NCBI GenBank assembly: GCA_002751075.1 | Contig: NAOQ01000088.1 | Coordinates: forward strand, 2,268-66,267 | DNA length: 64,000 bases | Direction: 5' to 3' | Origin: Ichthyophonus hoferi | Taxonomy: Eukaryota; Opisthokonta; Ichthyosporea; Ichthyophonida; Ichthyophonidae | Translations under genes and position numbers: made by a program | Notes under the pieces: generated by a model | Told to the model about the DNA's origin: nothing | What the model saw: the letters and a program-made list of their open reading frames with translations, nothing else | Database searches by the model: none | Shown: one piece after another, positions 24,530-36,732 of the stretch | How the letters are laid out: each line of letters opens with the position of its first letter | Position numbering within the stretch: the first letter of the stretch is position 1

Positions 24530-26216
24530 TATATATCTAGCTATATGTAGCTAACAAATATAGGCGGGACTAGGATCTTGTGCTAGATAAAACATTTCAA
24601 AGCCTGCTGTCACATGCTGCCACCACAGCCAATCCATCAATAGAAAGGATACTTTATGTACCCCCATAACCAATGATAATGAAAAGTATTATCAAAACAT
24701 AGTGAATTGTAGGACTGGCAATGCCACTCTAGCAAACTACGAAGCTACCTTTGCGAATCGATTCATTACTTACCTAATTGAATAAATTTTAAATTTTACG
24801 TATATAAATCAAATACAAGCAGAAGGATTAATAAAGGTCAAATATGAAAGCTCCAATTAAAATGCGATCACACTATCCGCCCAGCCCTACATATATTGAC
24901 TTTGAATCTATGTGCCTGTTTACGAGGCTATTTAAAACTTCCAATCATCTCCTTTTTCCTAATTACCTATAAGTTATATTTTAGAAACGTTAAAATGAAG
25001 TAAACATATCCTCTTTTTACCTTAAGCCCTTGCCTGACAATGATAAGTGTATGACGTATGTCAGGTGACGGACTATAATGTAGACAAATCTAAAAGCTCT
25101 GTTACACCCACAGTGGTTAATTTGTATCATTCTAAACACATATTATGCGGTGAGACTGGATTCAGATCAAACTATATACCTAATATCGTATGGTGCACAG
25201 ATTAATCTCAATCTGAATCGTTACTACGTAGGTTTGATAGATAATCCCACTATTGTTGTTACATTTAGCCAAATAATACTTATTATTGATTAATAGCATA
25301 TACTAAATAATCAAGGAGTCACTGTGGCGGCTTATATGTGTCCCACCATAATTCTATCTAGATTTAATGACAGCAAGCCTAATTAACTAATGATAATGCC
25401 TATAGTGTAATGTAATATCATTGCTATTGAATGTCATATATAATGGAAATAGTATGATGCATGCATGCGTCATCAATTCATATCCACAATTGAAACCTCT
25501 CAGGCCCATGGAGGTCAGATGGATGGCAGTAATATGCCTATACCTAGATCTGATGCATATTTATTGTATTAAGTCCCAGTGTAACCATTAATTAAAAAGT
25601 AAAATAACAGCTCATTGACTTGATATAAACATGAATGCGAATTAAAATTATGGGCCGTCATTGGTAGGATCTACATCAACCTGGCACTGCCAAGTCAATG
25701 TATATGTACGTATGTAGATAATAAACACATTATAAGCATATCACAAGCTAGATCATATATGTGGTATATTTAGACTAACCAATTAATTAAGTATTGTGCT
25801 GCACGCACAGCCAATTACAAATTGGCCAATGGATGTTGACAAAGTGTTATAATCCTGGGAAGGATTCATTCTTCATCCTGAATGCCCATTGGAGATACAA
25901 TTAGTCACATGATAAAGGGCCAATGAACTAGGCTATGTGTACATATCCGCTTTATATATATTTGATAGTATGTAGGAGAGTATACTAGTATGATGGTATG
26001 TCTGGTATGACAGATGTATACTAGTATGTACGATAGTATGATATGATGATAGTATGTATCCAGATCAGTAATAATACAAGTATGTGTATATAAACAAATC
26101 TCAATGAAAATAACATGAGACATGAATAAATGTACGGATATGTGGTGCCCAATAAAACATGTACAGGTATAAGTATATACATATATATATATATAGGATA
26201 TAGGGGTATATCTCAC
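24530..26216. other. Interval between convergent genes
   Basis: No supported coding exon. It contains a repeat family A copy (25015-25360) and the 3' flank of the DPH4 gene. The last exon or exons of both the ZMIZ-like gene and DPH4 may hide here. Confidence 0.5.
25015..25360 (+). repeat. Interspersed repeat family A, copy 1
   Basis: Contains the core CCTGACAATG, ATGTCAGGTGACGGACTATA, then CACAGTGGTTAATTTGTAT, ATTCTAAACACAT, AGATCAAACTATAT and TTACTACGTAGGTTTG, in the same order as 62397-62665. Similarity continues to an AAGGAGTCACTGT block at about 25315. No inverted partner is seen nearby, so this is a solo copy of a probable non-autonomous DNA transposon end. Confidence 0.75.
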
Positions 26217-27176
26217 CACCGCATAAAGCACTCTTATACACAGTGAGCACTGAGCACAGAGTGCTACGTCATGACCATTGCCTAGTTCATCCTCAGTGAT
26301 TTCGTATTGCCCGCCACACCGACAGGGATAAGCAAACTTTTCACTCACTAGATATATACAGGGCACCCTATATTAGTGTATGTATAGCCAATAACATTTG
26401 GCCATTATACGTTTGAAATGGTTACAATTTGATCAATATAGGTGTATGAGAGCATGTATGGACTATTATATGTGTATGTCTCCATTACTACACTAACTTC
26501 CATCACAGGTGATTCAACCAATTAATTTCAGGATAAATGAGCCATTAGAGACGAGTATTGGTGCAATAAAATTTAAAAAATTAAAATAACCATTAAAATA
26601 GTATTTAAACCATTTAAACCCCCTACCTTGATCATGGCTCATATCATCTAGATCGACGTCACCATTCCCTGGATGCTCCACCCGTAACATACCATCTGCA
26701 ATTTCAAGGGGCTTATTTACTGGCTAGCCAATTTTAATATTTATTTTTGATTCCACAGTATTATAAATGTTGTGTAGTTGCACTATCTTCCTCTTAATCT
26801 ACCGCTACAAAAACTAAAAACGGGTGTGCTATTGGTTAAATAGTAACTCTCGTATTTTGAATATTTTTATCCGTCGTTGCATATTTAAAATTGTTATGAA
26901 TGTTCTTCTATGGTGGTATTTATAATCTTAATGTTAATTATAGTTTTAAACTCCTAATAGTATTTCGACGTTTAATTGGTCATGATGTTTACCAAATGAG
27001 GCTTTACTATATAGAGATATAATTAACCTTAAGTGTAAAGTATGTGACGTATATGTTATCTTTCAATTAAATTGTGGGCTGCCAACATTATATTTTATGA
27101 CTATAATACATTATATATGTTCTTGTTCCATCTGATAGGAAAACTTTAAGTTGAGCACTACCTCCAATATATACAT

Positions 27177-27215
<39 letters not shown>

Positions 27216-28767
27216 CAGGCATAACATATATGCATATGATGCATGCATTTGAATGGACCTATATATATAAGGGGTCTATATACTGTGCATTGTGTTATCA
27301 TAGATCAATCTTGTGGCTGGATCCTTGAGAACGTCATAGGCTGCCTAGGAATAGAAAGAAGAAGAAAGAGAACAAAAAAGAAGAGAAGGAGAGAGAGATG
27401 AAAAAGAGAGGTAGAAAGATAAATGAATGCATAGCTGTAAATAAACACACTGACTGTAAGAGATAAAACCAAAAGATGTAGGGTATACATATATAGTATA
27501 GCATGCCAAGGCTAATGATGATTGCTTCACGGTCATGTGTCTTGACTAAATAAGGATATTTTAAACTATATTCAATAAACGCACACAGCATAACTCTAAA
27601 TCATTGGTCGACAGGTCAATGTCAATAAACATTTATCAATAATAGAGTAATAGGGCTAGTAGTAAAGTGTGATAAGACTTTGACGGAAACTGCCACTGTT
27701 TTTTTTTTGGAACAAATTACAATACACGGTATCTAATATTGTTTTATAATTTTAAAATTAATTTGGTTTTTTGGTTTTCCAAAAAAATATGGGTTAAGTA
27801 ACGTCATTTTCTTTGGTGTTGCTACCCAAAATATATCCTAATCGGGATAGAGCGAGTAGGACTACACAGTGATGCAACCAGATATACCAAAAAGGGTAAT
27901 AACGAAGCCAAATATAGTAATTTCTATTCTATTAGCTGACAGCATCAAAGGGTATTTTCTAATCTTTTCTTTTAAAGCATGTTGCTTCTAGCCCTGCTTA
28001 GAATTAAATAATCGAATAACCACTAAATAGCTAGGGCGATATGGTTTGGGTTTTTAAATTTTACATCATTTTGATGGGTTGGGAAGAAAATATTAATCGC
28101 GGATCACCCAAATCGGAAAGTTTTGGGACTATGTGATTGGTGTAAATTTTATTTCCTACTATCTTAAATTACTTATTATTAGAATACGTCATTACCATTG
28201 GACTGATGCCATCAATTGCAGATTAATTGTATATCAATTAGATTATATAGTATGGTTGATATTTAACAATTGATCAACTGGTATTTTAATGAAATTCATG
28301 AAATACTAAGCTACCCTATTCACTGTCACTATTGGTTCATAGTGACGTAGTATCATATATCACTTGGCAGCACCAGTCATTTCATTAAGTGGTTTTATAT
28401 ACACGGTAATACAAATAGTCGCAAGATATTATTATATTGTTTCTATTGGCTTATTCTCATTATACACATTCCTTTCTGACTAGGTACACCAATTATTAAC
28501 CACCTGTGCATAATTATTCCATTTCATTGGTCAATATAAACAATCACAATCTCTAGTATGCCAGTGATAAATTATATTATCCAACCATTTATCTTTGAAA
28601 TATTTTATAAATAAGTTTGCTTGGGCAAAAGTCATGGCTACCTGTATACGATGGAACATCTCTACTCCCTTCTCATCTGATCTTGCCTTATCGGGATGGT
28701 ACTGTGTGATGCGATTGGAGGAGGGGAGAGTGGAGTTGATAAATAATGTCATTTGAATGACCATATA

Positions 28768-28834
<67 letters not shown>

Positions 28835-29493
28835 TGTGGGGTGTGGGTATAAACATATTTGTATCATATTCTAATATACGCGAACAGACAGCAAAATACG
28901 TGTGTGTACTTACATACACTTTGATACATACATATGGCTAAGTATAGTTCTCTGTATAAAGTGTGTTGTCATAGTAACATAAAAATACTTATCTTAAACA
29001 AGCAATAGACTGTAAGTATGGTTGCTACGGTTATCACCTGGTCCCACTTCTAGACCTCATCCCCTCTTACTTATCTTATACTTACTATACTATCTACTCT
29101 TATACTTACTAAATACATATATGAAAGTATAAAGATCCATATATAAGTATATAGGTAGTTCACACACAAACATACACCTACATATAAATATATACACAAA
29201 TACATATAAACACGAATACACAAGCATGCACACAAACACACACAAATAAACATGCACGCATATATATATATACATACACATAACATACATAAACACATAC
29301 ATATATACGTACACACAGATACATATACACACATACACATATACACATACACACCGACACACATACACTATTATCTATGACCACATTAACTTACCTGTCG
29401 TGCTAAACTCTGATACTGTTTCCTAATGTCGTCAATGTGTGCCTTAGATGAGAGTCCCAGCACACTATAATGGTCCACGTTATTGCACGTCAT
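26217..29493 (-). CDS. DPH4: DPH4 / DNAJC24: J-domain and CSL zinc-finger protein of diphthamide synthesis
   Basis: A J-protein that supports the first step of diphthamide formation on elongation factor 2, acting with the DPH1-3 system in the cytosol. Exons on the minus strand: 29493-29395, 28701-28642, 27344-27284, 26695-26627 and 26347 to about 26217, with consistent phases. Residues 1-73 are the J domain: MTCNNVDHYSVLGL, helix II ending YQSLARQ, the HPD motif at 35-37 (QYHPDK across a junction), then AAYDVLKDPATRLIYD. The zinc finger is CRCGGQYEITEDEL with Cys 105, 107, 127 and 130, ending in the CSL signature (130-132). Order and length match human DNAJC24. The 3' end is unsettled. The frame stays open to 25905 through low-complexity DNA, but homologues stop a few residues after CSL, so a donor at 26216 and a short last exon are likelier. 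It is head to head with PRPF31. Confidence 0.9.
27176..27216. repeat. CA/TA dinucleotide microsatellite in DPH4 intron
   Basis: A short run of CA units passes into a run of TA units. Confidence 0.9.
28768..28833. repeat. Perfect (AAT)22 microsatellite in DPH4 intron 1
   Basis: Twenty-two uninterrupted AAT units. They encode a poly-Asn or poly-Ile/Tyr frame only by chance, since the tract sits inside an intron. Confidence 0.97.
29100..29370. repeat. A/C/T low-complexity tract (ACACATA-like) in DPH4 intron 1
   Basis: Degenerate CATACA and ACACAT units next to the exon 1 donor at 29394. On the sense (minus) strand this is a G/T-rich stretch. Confidence 0.85.
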
Positions 29494-30122
29494 GATAATG
29501 GTTACTAGAGGCTGCTTAACTTCTTATTTGTATTGGATTTGTTATACTTACCTATCTAAGTTTTATTCTACCTATATATTATGTTGAGTGTTTACGTGTA
29601 TATATAGCAGGGTATTAAAGTACTTGCCTAAATATGTTCAACATATTTCACCCCCTGGGTATATTTTCAAAAAATATGTAGGGGTTTATTAATCAATTTT
29701 AATTTGCTTAAAATTTGAAATTTCTTGCCAAAAGAGAAAAGGCTGTAATAAAACCATAAAAGCACTTTAATTAAAAGACTTGTATTGGTTTGGTAGATAC
29801 TTAAATTATGTAATATATATGCATATACGTATATGCAGGTATTAAGTTGATATCGACTCAATCTGCAGTGTTGACCGAAATTATATAAATAGGGGGGTTT
29901 ATATTGAAATTTACTGGCAATCCAACGTGTACTATTTATTATATACCAGTTAGTTATTATATTATTATATTGCTATATTGTATTATTGTATTATTATATA
30001 GTTGTATTGTTATATTGTTATATATAATATATTATTTATACTCTAGGCTATATAAACCATAAACCAATCATCTATATACCATCACACTAACGTGCCCACA
30101 ATTGTAGCTAATAAACGCTAGC
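29494..30122. promoter_or_regulatory. Bidirectional 5' interval between DPH4 and PRPF31
   Basis: Only 629 bp separate the two outward-facing start codons, so the promoters are probably shared or overlapping. A TATT-rich microsatellite lies at 29955-30030. No specific factor site is claimed. Confidence 0.6.
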
Positions 30123-32920
30123 ATGTCGTTGGCAGACGAGCTTATCGCTGATCTCGATGGATTGGAAGAAGAAGAGGAGGATAATGACCTTCTAGATGAC
30201 AACCAACATGAAGACTTCTCACTGAATGATGGTATTATGGACCTAGATGAGGCAGAGACCCAGGGTTCAGATGTCAAAAAGGTAGCCAAGTTACTTCACA
30301 GTCAGGAGATGAGAGAGACATTAGAAGGGATTAACAGAAACATGGGAGTGAAAAGAGAGGAGAGCTATGGAGAAGGGTCTATAGAAGAGGACCCTGAGTA
30401 CAACCTCATCGTCAAGTCTAATGCCCTAGCTGTAGAGATTAATAGTGAGATTAATGTTCTTCATAAGTTTGTGAGAGATGCATACCAGAAGAGATTCCCT
30501 GAGTTGGAACAGCTGGTCCCTGTGGCCTATGACTATATACGGGCTGTACATGTTATAGGGAATGATATGGATGTAACCAAATTAGACCTTCAATCACTCC
30601 TTCCTGCAGCTGCTGTTATGGTGGTCACGGTGACGGCCTCGACCACTCAGGGAACGCCTTTAAATGAACAAGAGCTACAGACGGTGATGGAGGCTTGTCA
30701 GATGGCCTTTGATTTAATGGATGCAAGAGCAAAAGTATTAGAATATGTTGAATCAAGAATGAGCTTCATAGCACCTAACCTCACGTATGTTTGTGGTGCT
30801 TCCACTGCTGCTAAGATAATGGGGGCAGCGGGAGGATTGATGAGTCTGTGTAAAATACCTTCCTGTAATGTCTTGTTGCTAGGGGCTCAAAAGAAGGCCT
30901 TGGCTGGCTTTTCTTCAACCTCTATCCTACCACACACTGGATTTATATTCTACTCTGGTATGTATTATATTGTATGATATTGTTATGTTTTAATTGATAT
31001 ATAGTAGTATACGTATACTTATGATAGATAATTGCTTGAATATTATTCCTTTTCTCTTTCTCTTTCTACTACTATTGGATGTGTTTATTTATGTTTGTCC
31101 TATGGTATTGTATTATATTGGATTGTGTTGTATTATATTCTGTTCGATTATATATACCTTAATGCACTATATTTTATATCTTACACCCCGCTCTCTCTCT
31201 TTCTCTCCTTCTCTCTGTTTCCCACAGACCTTGTTCAAAAGCAACCTGCCGAATATAGAAAGAAGGCAGCTCGCCTAGTTGCAGGGAAGTGTGCACTGGC
31301 ATCTAGGGTAGATGCCTGCCACGAGGCCCCTGACGGCCGCATAGGATTGGATATGAGGGCTGAAATAGAGAAGAAATTGGAAAAGATGCAGGTATGATTG
31401 GATAGGATAAAGTGAATAGATTCGTGTGATTGGTTGATATAAAGGGGATGGGTATATATGATTGGTTGGTATAACTGAATTGGGCATGTATGATTGGATG
31501 TTATGTTTTGGGTGGAAGTAAAAGGAAAAATGTAGGTAGGAGCAATATGATTGGATAAAATAAAATAAAATGTAGGCATACATTGGTCTAAGATACCATG
31601 AATATATAAAAATAACCAAGGAAGCATGAATATAGGGTTGAATATTTAATTATTGGGGGTTATTAGATATAAGAGAGGAAGGACTAGGATAGTGTGATGT
31701 TATTGGTGTAAACTATGAGGGAATAATTGTGCGATGATGTCACAATGACGTCACGAGATAGGGAAATATGGAGTGGACCCCAAGCTCTCATAAATTACCC
31801 CTTATATATCCACGCATATATATACCCGCATATATCTTTATTTTTTTTGTTATTGTCCCCTTCCCCATTGGTCCATACTATCACCATGATAACTCACCTA
31901 CCTGACTTCTATTCAAACCTCAACTATTTACAGGAAGCACCACCTACCAAGAAAGCCAAACCTTTACCCAAACCCGACGATCCCATTCGTAAGAAGCGAG
32001 CTGGTAAACGAGTCAGAAAACAGAAGGAGAAATGGGGTCCCTCCCAACTGCATAGAGAGGCGAATAGAATGAAGTTTGCAGAGATCCAGGATGACTTGAT
32101 TCAGACTAAGATTGGCTTTAATACGGGCATGATGGGCAAGGGTGGCAGTGGAAGGGTGAGTTGTAGGGGAGGTCGAGGTGGTAGGATAGGATAGGATATG
32201 AGACACTCTTATACTACCAGTCTGTTGTATTCTCATATCTCTCTCTATGTTTCTACTTTACTCCTTCTATCTATTCAAAATTTCGACCATTCTGGTAGCT
32301 AATTAGATAGTGATAAGCCCACTCATACCAGTCATAGAGGATGGCATTTTTCTGTTGCAATTTTTTTCAAACTCTACATATATATATGTTTTGGTATTAC
32401 AAAGAATGTTTATTTAAATGACTTATTTCTTTATATATAGTTATAATTATTTATTCTAATTGCTATACAAGCTGAAATCAGCAAATACAGGAATATTTTC
32501 TGAGGTCGGTGTGACCAGGGCATAGTTAGTATATCTAAGCCAGGCACCAATATGAATTAGTGACCTCTGACCTGTAATATCAGATCCCTGAAATGATAGT
32601 AATTGATCCAACTAACATATTCCTACTCTCCCTCTTCCTATATTCTATTACAGATACGTGCCCCTACCATTGATGACAAAACCAAGACTACCATCAGTAA
32701 ACGTCTGCAGAGAGAGCTTCAAAAACATAAAGAGATTAGTGGTCTATCTACAGGTATTACTACTCGTTTGAGAGATACGGCTGTGGGGACAGCCACTAGT
32801 ATTGCCTTTACGCCTGTGCAAGGTTTGGAAATTCGCAATCCTAATGCCGCGGAGAGAAAGGGAGAAGATGGCTCCAGATACTTTGCAAGAAACGCTGCCT
32901 TCAGAAATGTTGGAAAATAG
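30123..32920 (+). CDS. PRPF31: U4/U6 small nuclear ribonucleoprotein PRPF31, complete, 4 exons
   Basis: PRPF31 binds the 15.5K-U4 snRNA complex and bridges U4/U6 to U5 in the tri-snRNP before spliceosome activation. Exons: 30123-30957, 31228-31391, 31934-32155 and 32654-32920 (TAG). The product is 495 residues against 499 in human. It begins MSLADELIADL like the vertebrate protein, then an acidic stretch. The coiled-coil region contains HKFVRDAYQKRFPELE. The Nop domain shows VTASTTQG, SRMSFIAPNL, GASTAAKIMGAAGGL, LLLGAQKKALAGFSST and LPHTGFI. Exon 2 gives RKKAARLVAGKCALASRVD. Exon 3 carries the basic KKRAGKRVRKQKEKWG segment, with ANRMKFAEI and GKGGSGR. Exon 4 holds ISKRLQRELQK and the C-terminal FTPVQGLEIRNP motif. 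The start fits the family exactly. No damage is seen. Confidence 0.98.
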
Positions 32921-35900
32921 TGTTAGGGTAAACTGATATCGAATCACTGGGTCTGGATATGATAGGATTGTATGCTATGGTAGTATGATGGCTTGTGATT
33001 GATTGGGTTGAATGCAGTGTTGCATTTAGACTGGCATACTTTTATGTAACAATTCGGTGAAAGACTGTCTATTGTAGTATACTATATTCTATTAAATTGC
33101 AGTATGTTAAATTAAATACACCCTCAATTTTATCTACGCTAATAGAATAGTAAAATAAATCGGCGGCTGCATAGCCTAGCCACCCATTTGCATTATGTAA
33201 TACCATTAACTTTATACTTTTCTTGATTTTATATAGAAAGTATAGGTGAACTATCGTGGTAGGCTAAGTTATGTTATACACCATTTAGTTATTTACAATT
33301 GGTGAAGCATGTGTGGTAAGGCTCGTTATAAAATTTATAATATTAATAATAAATGCATATATATATATACTAAGCATATATTGCTATTAGAGGATATGAT
33401 ATGCAAGCTTAGGCTAAAATGAGATTAATGTTACCTAGTCATTCGTCAATTAACTGTATTTTATATTATATTGTACTAGTAGTGGTGGTGGTGTATATCT
33501 CTATATGTACGTATGTATATTGTTTTCTTTGTACTATGACATTAAAATGTTAAAAAGGAATTTTTAATTAGTAGAAAATAAACCTACGCTCTCTAAAACT
33601 AATTGAAAGTTATAGATGATGCTAATCTATAGCAATCCGTGGCTGGTGCTAGTGCTTTGTCCACAGACTCGGGGTCTCCAATGAGTTATTGATTCCTAGG
33701 TAGATGTTTTCTTCTAGGTGCTGGAGAGTATCTCAATCCAGTTAAAATAGGAACTAGCTAGCTCACGGCATAGTTCTTTTATTGCTTTAAGGTCGGTTTG
33801 TGGAGCTGCCCCCTTATGGGCGTTACTGTATTTAAATTTATATATGATCGCAACCAGTGCAAAGATAATATACTAGGTCACTAACGTGTTCTAATGAGGT
33901 AAATGGTAACTACAATAGTTATCGTTTTGAATGCATTCCATGGTATCAAGAAGAATCGCTATCACATTTAACTCGGAAGGAGTGTATTTTCTTTCTAATA
34001 AAAACCTAATATAATAAAAATAAAAATAAAAATGAACTGTAAAAGTGCAGTGAACGCTTTGGTTCCAACATTCCCATAATGGCTCATTGGTTCCGGTTCA
34101 CAAAGAACTGAAAGTATTACCCTAGTCATCTTTATAATGATAATTCCTACTTAGGTCACTATAACAACAAGAACTAAAGTTGATTTTCTCAGGATTATTT
34201 TGAACTTATAACTATGCATATGTATATATAATCTTGAAATGGTTTTATCAAACCTTTAGACTAGCAAACTTATCTCTGGTTAATGCGAAAAAAATTTCAC
34301 GTTATCCAAACGAAGATGCTACCTATCATTGTTGAGTATCAATAATTTGTTATATACAGATTGTTGTAGTATTTGGTAAGATGAGTTTGTGATAACTGCA
34401 ATCCGTTCACAATGTAACTCTATCTTTATCTTTTCTTATGTTGACCTCAACAAAGGTATATAAGCAGGTCTTAGACGGGTTCTGAAACATGGTTTTTTTA
34501 TTACTCATATCTTTTGTATTTATCATTAAGTCATTGACTTATCGGTTAGCGTGTTCTGTATTTGTAGAATTTGGAATATGTTGTTTACACCGTTAAGCAA
34601 TTTATTAACCATGATATAATTGACTGTCTTGTTAATAATACATCGTAAATAGGAAGTAGCATTGGATGTGTGATTTGTTGTTGCAGGTTTGGTAAATAGA
34701 CTGTTAAGTTTATGTGTAAGAGTCTATTATGACAGTTATAAAGTATAAAGGTTTCCATCTGCAACATGACATGAACATAGAATTATGCAGAGATTTATTG
34801 AGGAGGCCTCATTTTTATTTTGATCATCTGTTGGCAATCATCGGCTACCGTCTAATAAAAAGGAGATAATAGGTATAGTTAGACTACTCTTACAATATAA
34901 TACAATATTTGTTCATCTCTGTCCTACGGAGGCTAGCATATATATATAGTACATATTATTTATTGATGCACAAATGTTTAACCTATCTCTAACCACAATT
35001 ATCTTTTCCTTCTGCATATCAATTTTACTACACTCATTTGTATTCCTTTTCTATTACACTACTATTTAATAGACCAGCACGGCCAACCGTGATACAGCGT
35101 TGAAACTAGGTAATTAACTATCAACCACGTTATTAGCCCACTAACAACTATTAATTTAACTAAGGTCATAATGATCATAGTAGTTACGTGACTGATGGGG
35201 AGCCTGCTATGATATAATTGGTTCTTTGTTATATAGTTCTGATTGTAGTCCCATTTTAAAATCCGTAATTAGCCATCTACTTACTATATTGTATTTCACC
35301 CATCTATATTACTTAATCTATACCCTGCAGACCACTGGTAAACTTAAACACCTACTTCCTAAATATGGTTAGTTGTTTGAATCTTTCATTGGGTTATATA
35401 ATATCATCTACTGTATCCTTGTCTTCCCATACATCCTACGTAATGTTAATGCTAATTTTGTTCCAAACTTTAAATTTTAAATTAATTTTCTGCCACATCC
35501 AATAGGGCTATGGCTCAACTTATTGATTGAATCTGGGGTTCACGTATTGACTACAATACATATATAAACATATGTGAAATAGACTAACAATAAAATGGAA
35601 ATAAATATAAATATGATGATATATATAATAAGAAAAATAAGAAGAAAAATAAAACAGAAATAAATAGAAAACAATATGAATAAGTTGAAGCAAGTTGGGC
35701 CACATACATATATACACATAGTTGTGAAAATTCTGAGTTATAGTGGTAGTCATAGTGGTATGAATAAGTAGATAGATGCGTAGAACTGGAAAAGTAAATC
35801 AACTGTACAACTAATTAACTATTAATTAATAGAAAAGAAATGACTGGATGAAAGATAATTTTGTGAGAAATCGACTCTTGATTCTGCAGTGGAGCCAATT

Positions 35901-36732
35901 TTTAATAATAATAGTAGCTGACGGTTGTAGAATTAAGTTATTATGTTTATTATAGATTAACTATAATTATGTGATATATGTAAATCCGTCAACAGAGGTT
36001 TATTGTTATGAAAGGTAAATAGAGTGATAGCACATAAGGTACACAACACATTGCTTCGCTCTGTGTGAGCATGACTGTATAATATAGTATACAAGTATAA
36101 TATAATATAAGGCAATATAATAGAATATAGTATAACATGATATGATATAATGAAAGAGAATTTGAGTACAATATAATACAATATAAAATATAAAAACAAG
36201 AATAAGAAATAAAATATAAAATGGCATTTTAATTTTAATCTCTCCTATACATAGGCCAGCTAAGTAGGGGATAATATATGACGAATCACAGGACATGGTT
36301 ATGTGTAGGTGATCCTATTGGTGGGCTCAAAAAGGAAAGACACTAATTGATTCGCTGTCAGGTTAAGGATAAAGATAAAGAGAGAGGGAGTGAAAAGAGA
36401 GATGTAATCTCACGATTAGTAAGGATCACTGATAATGACCCTATCACTTCTAAGATTGGGACAAAATGCAAAAGGATAGTTGTAGAAATAACACGTAAAG
36501 CTAGATATTTTAAAATACCATCATAATAGATAGGAAAATTAATTTTATTCTGATCTTATTCTTACCCTACTACATCTTCTCCTCCCTCTTTCTTTCATTC
36601 TAAATATATATCTTTATATTCATCCATTATTATTATTATTACTATTACTATTATTATCACTATTACCTCAACCTCCTCTGCACATACATTCATTTCCTAC
36701 ATACATACGTCACTTGCACGTCATCACTACCT
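32921..36732. other. Interval between convergent PRPF31 and TRIR
   Basis: No supported gene. AT-rich DNA with short TA repeats. A small minus-strand open stretch near 33715-33790 looks protein-like but has no clear splice sites or family. Confidence 0.5.

Noticed and set aside
23876-24550. Open frames spanning runs of N (also at 61800-62219)
   Set aside because: They are products of translating unknown bases.
29071-29384. Overlapping Cys/Tyr/Val-rich open frames on the minus strand
   Set aside because: They come from an ACATA-type low-complexity tract in DPH4 intron 1.
33715-33790. Minus-strand stretch AIKELCRELASSYFNW
   Set aside because: Short, with no reliable splice sites and no family match.
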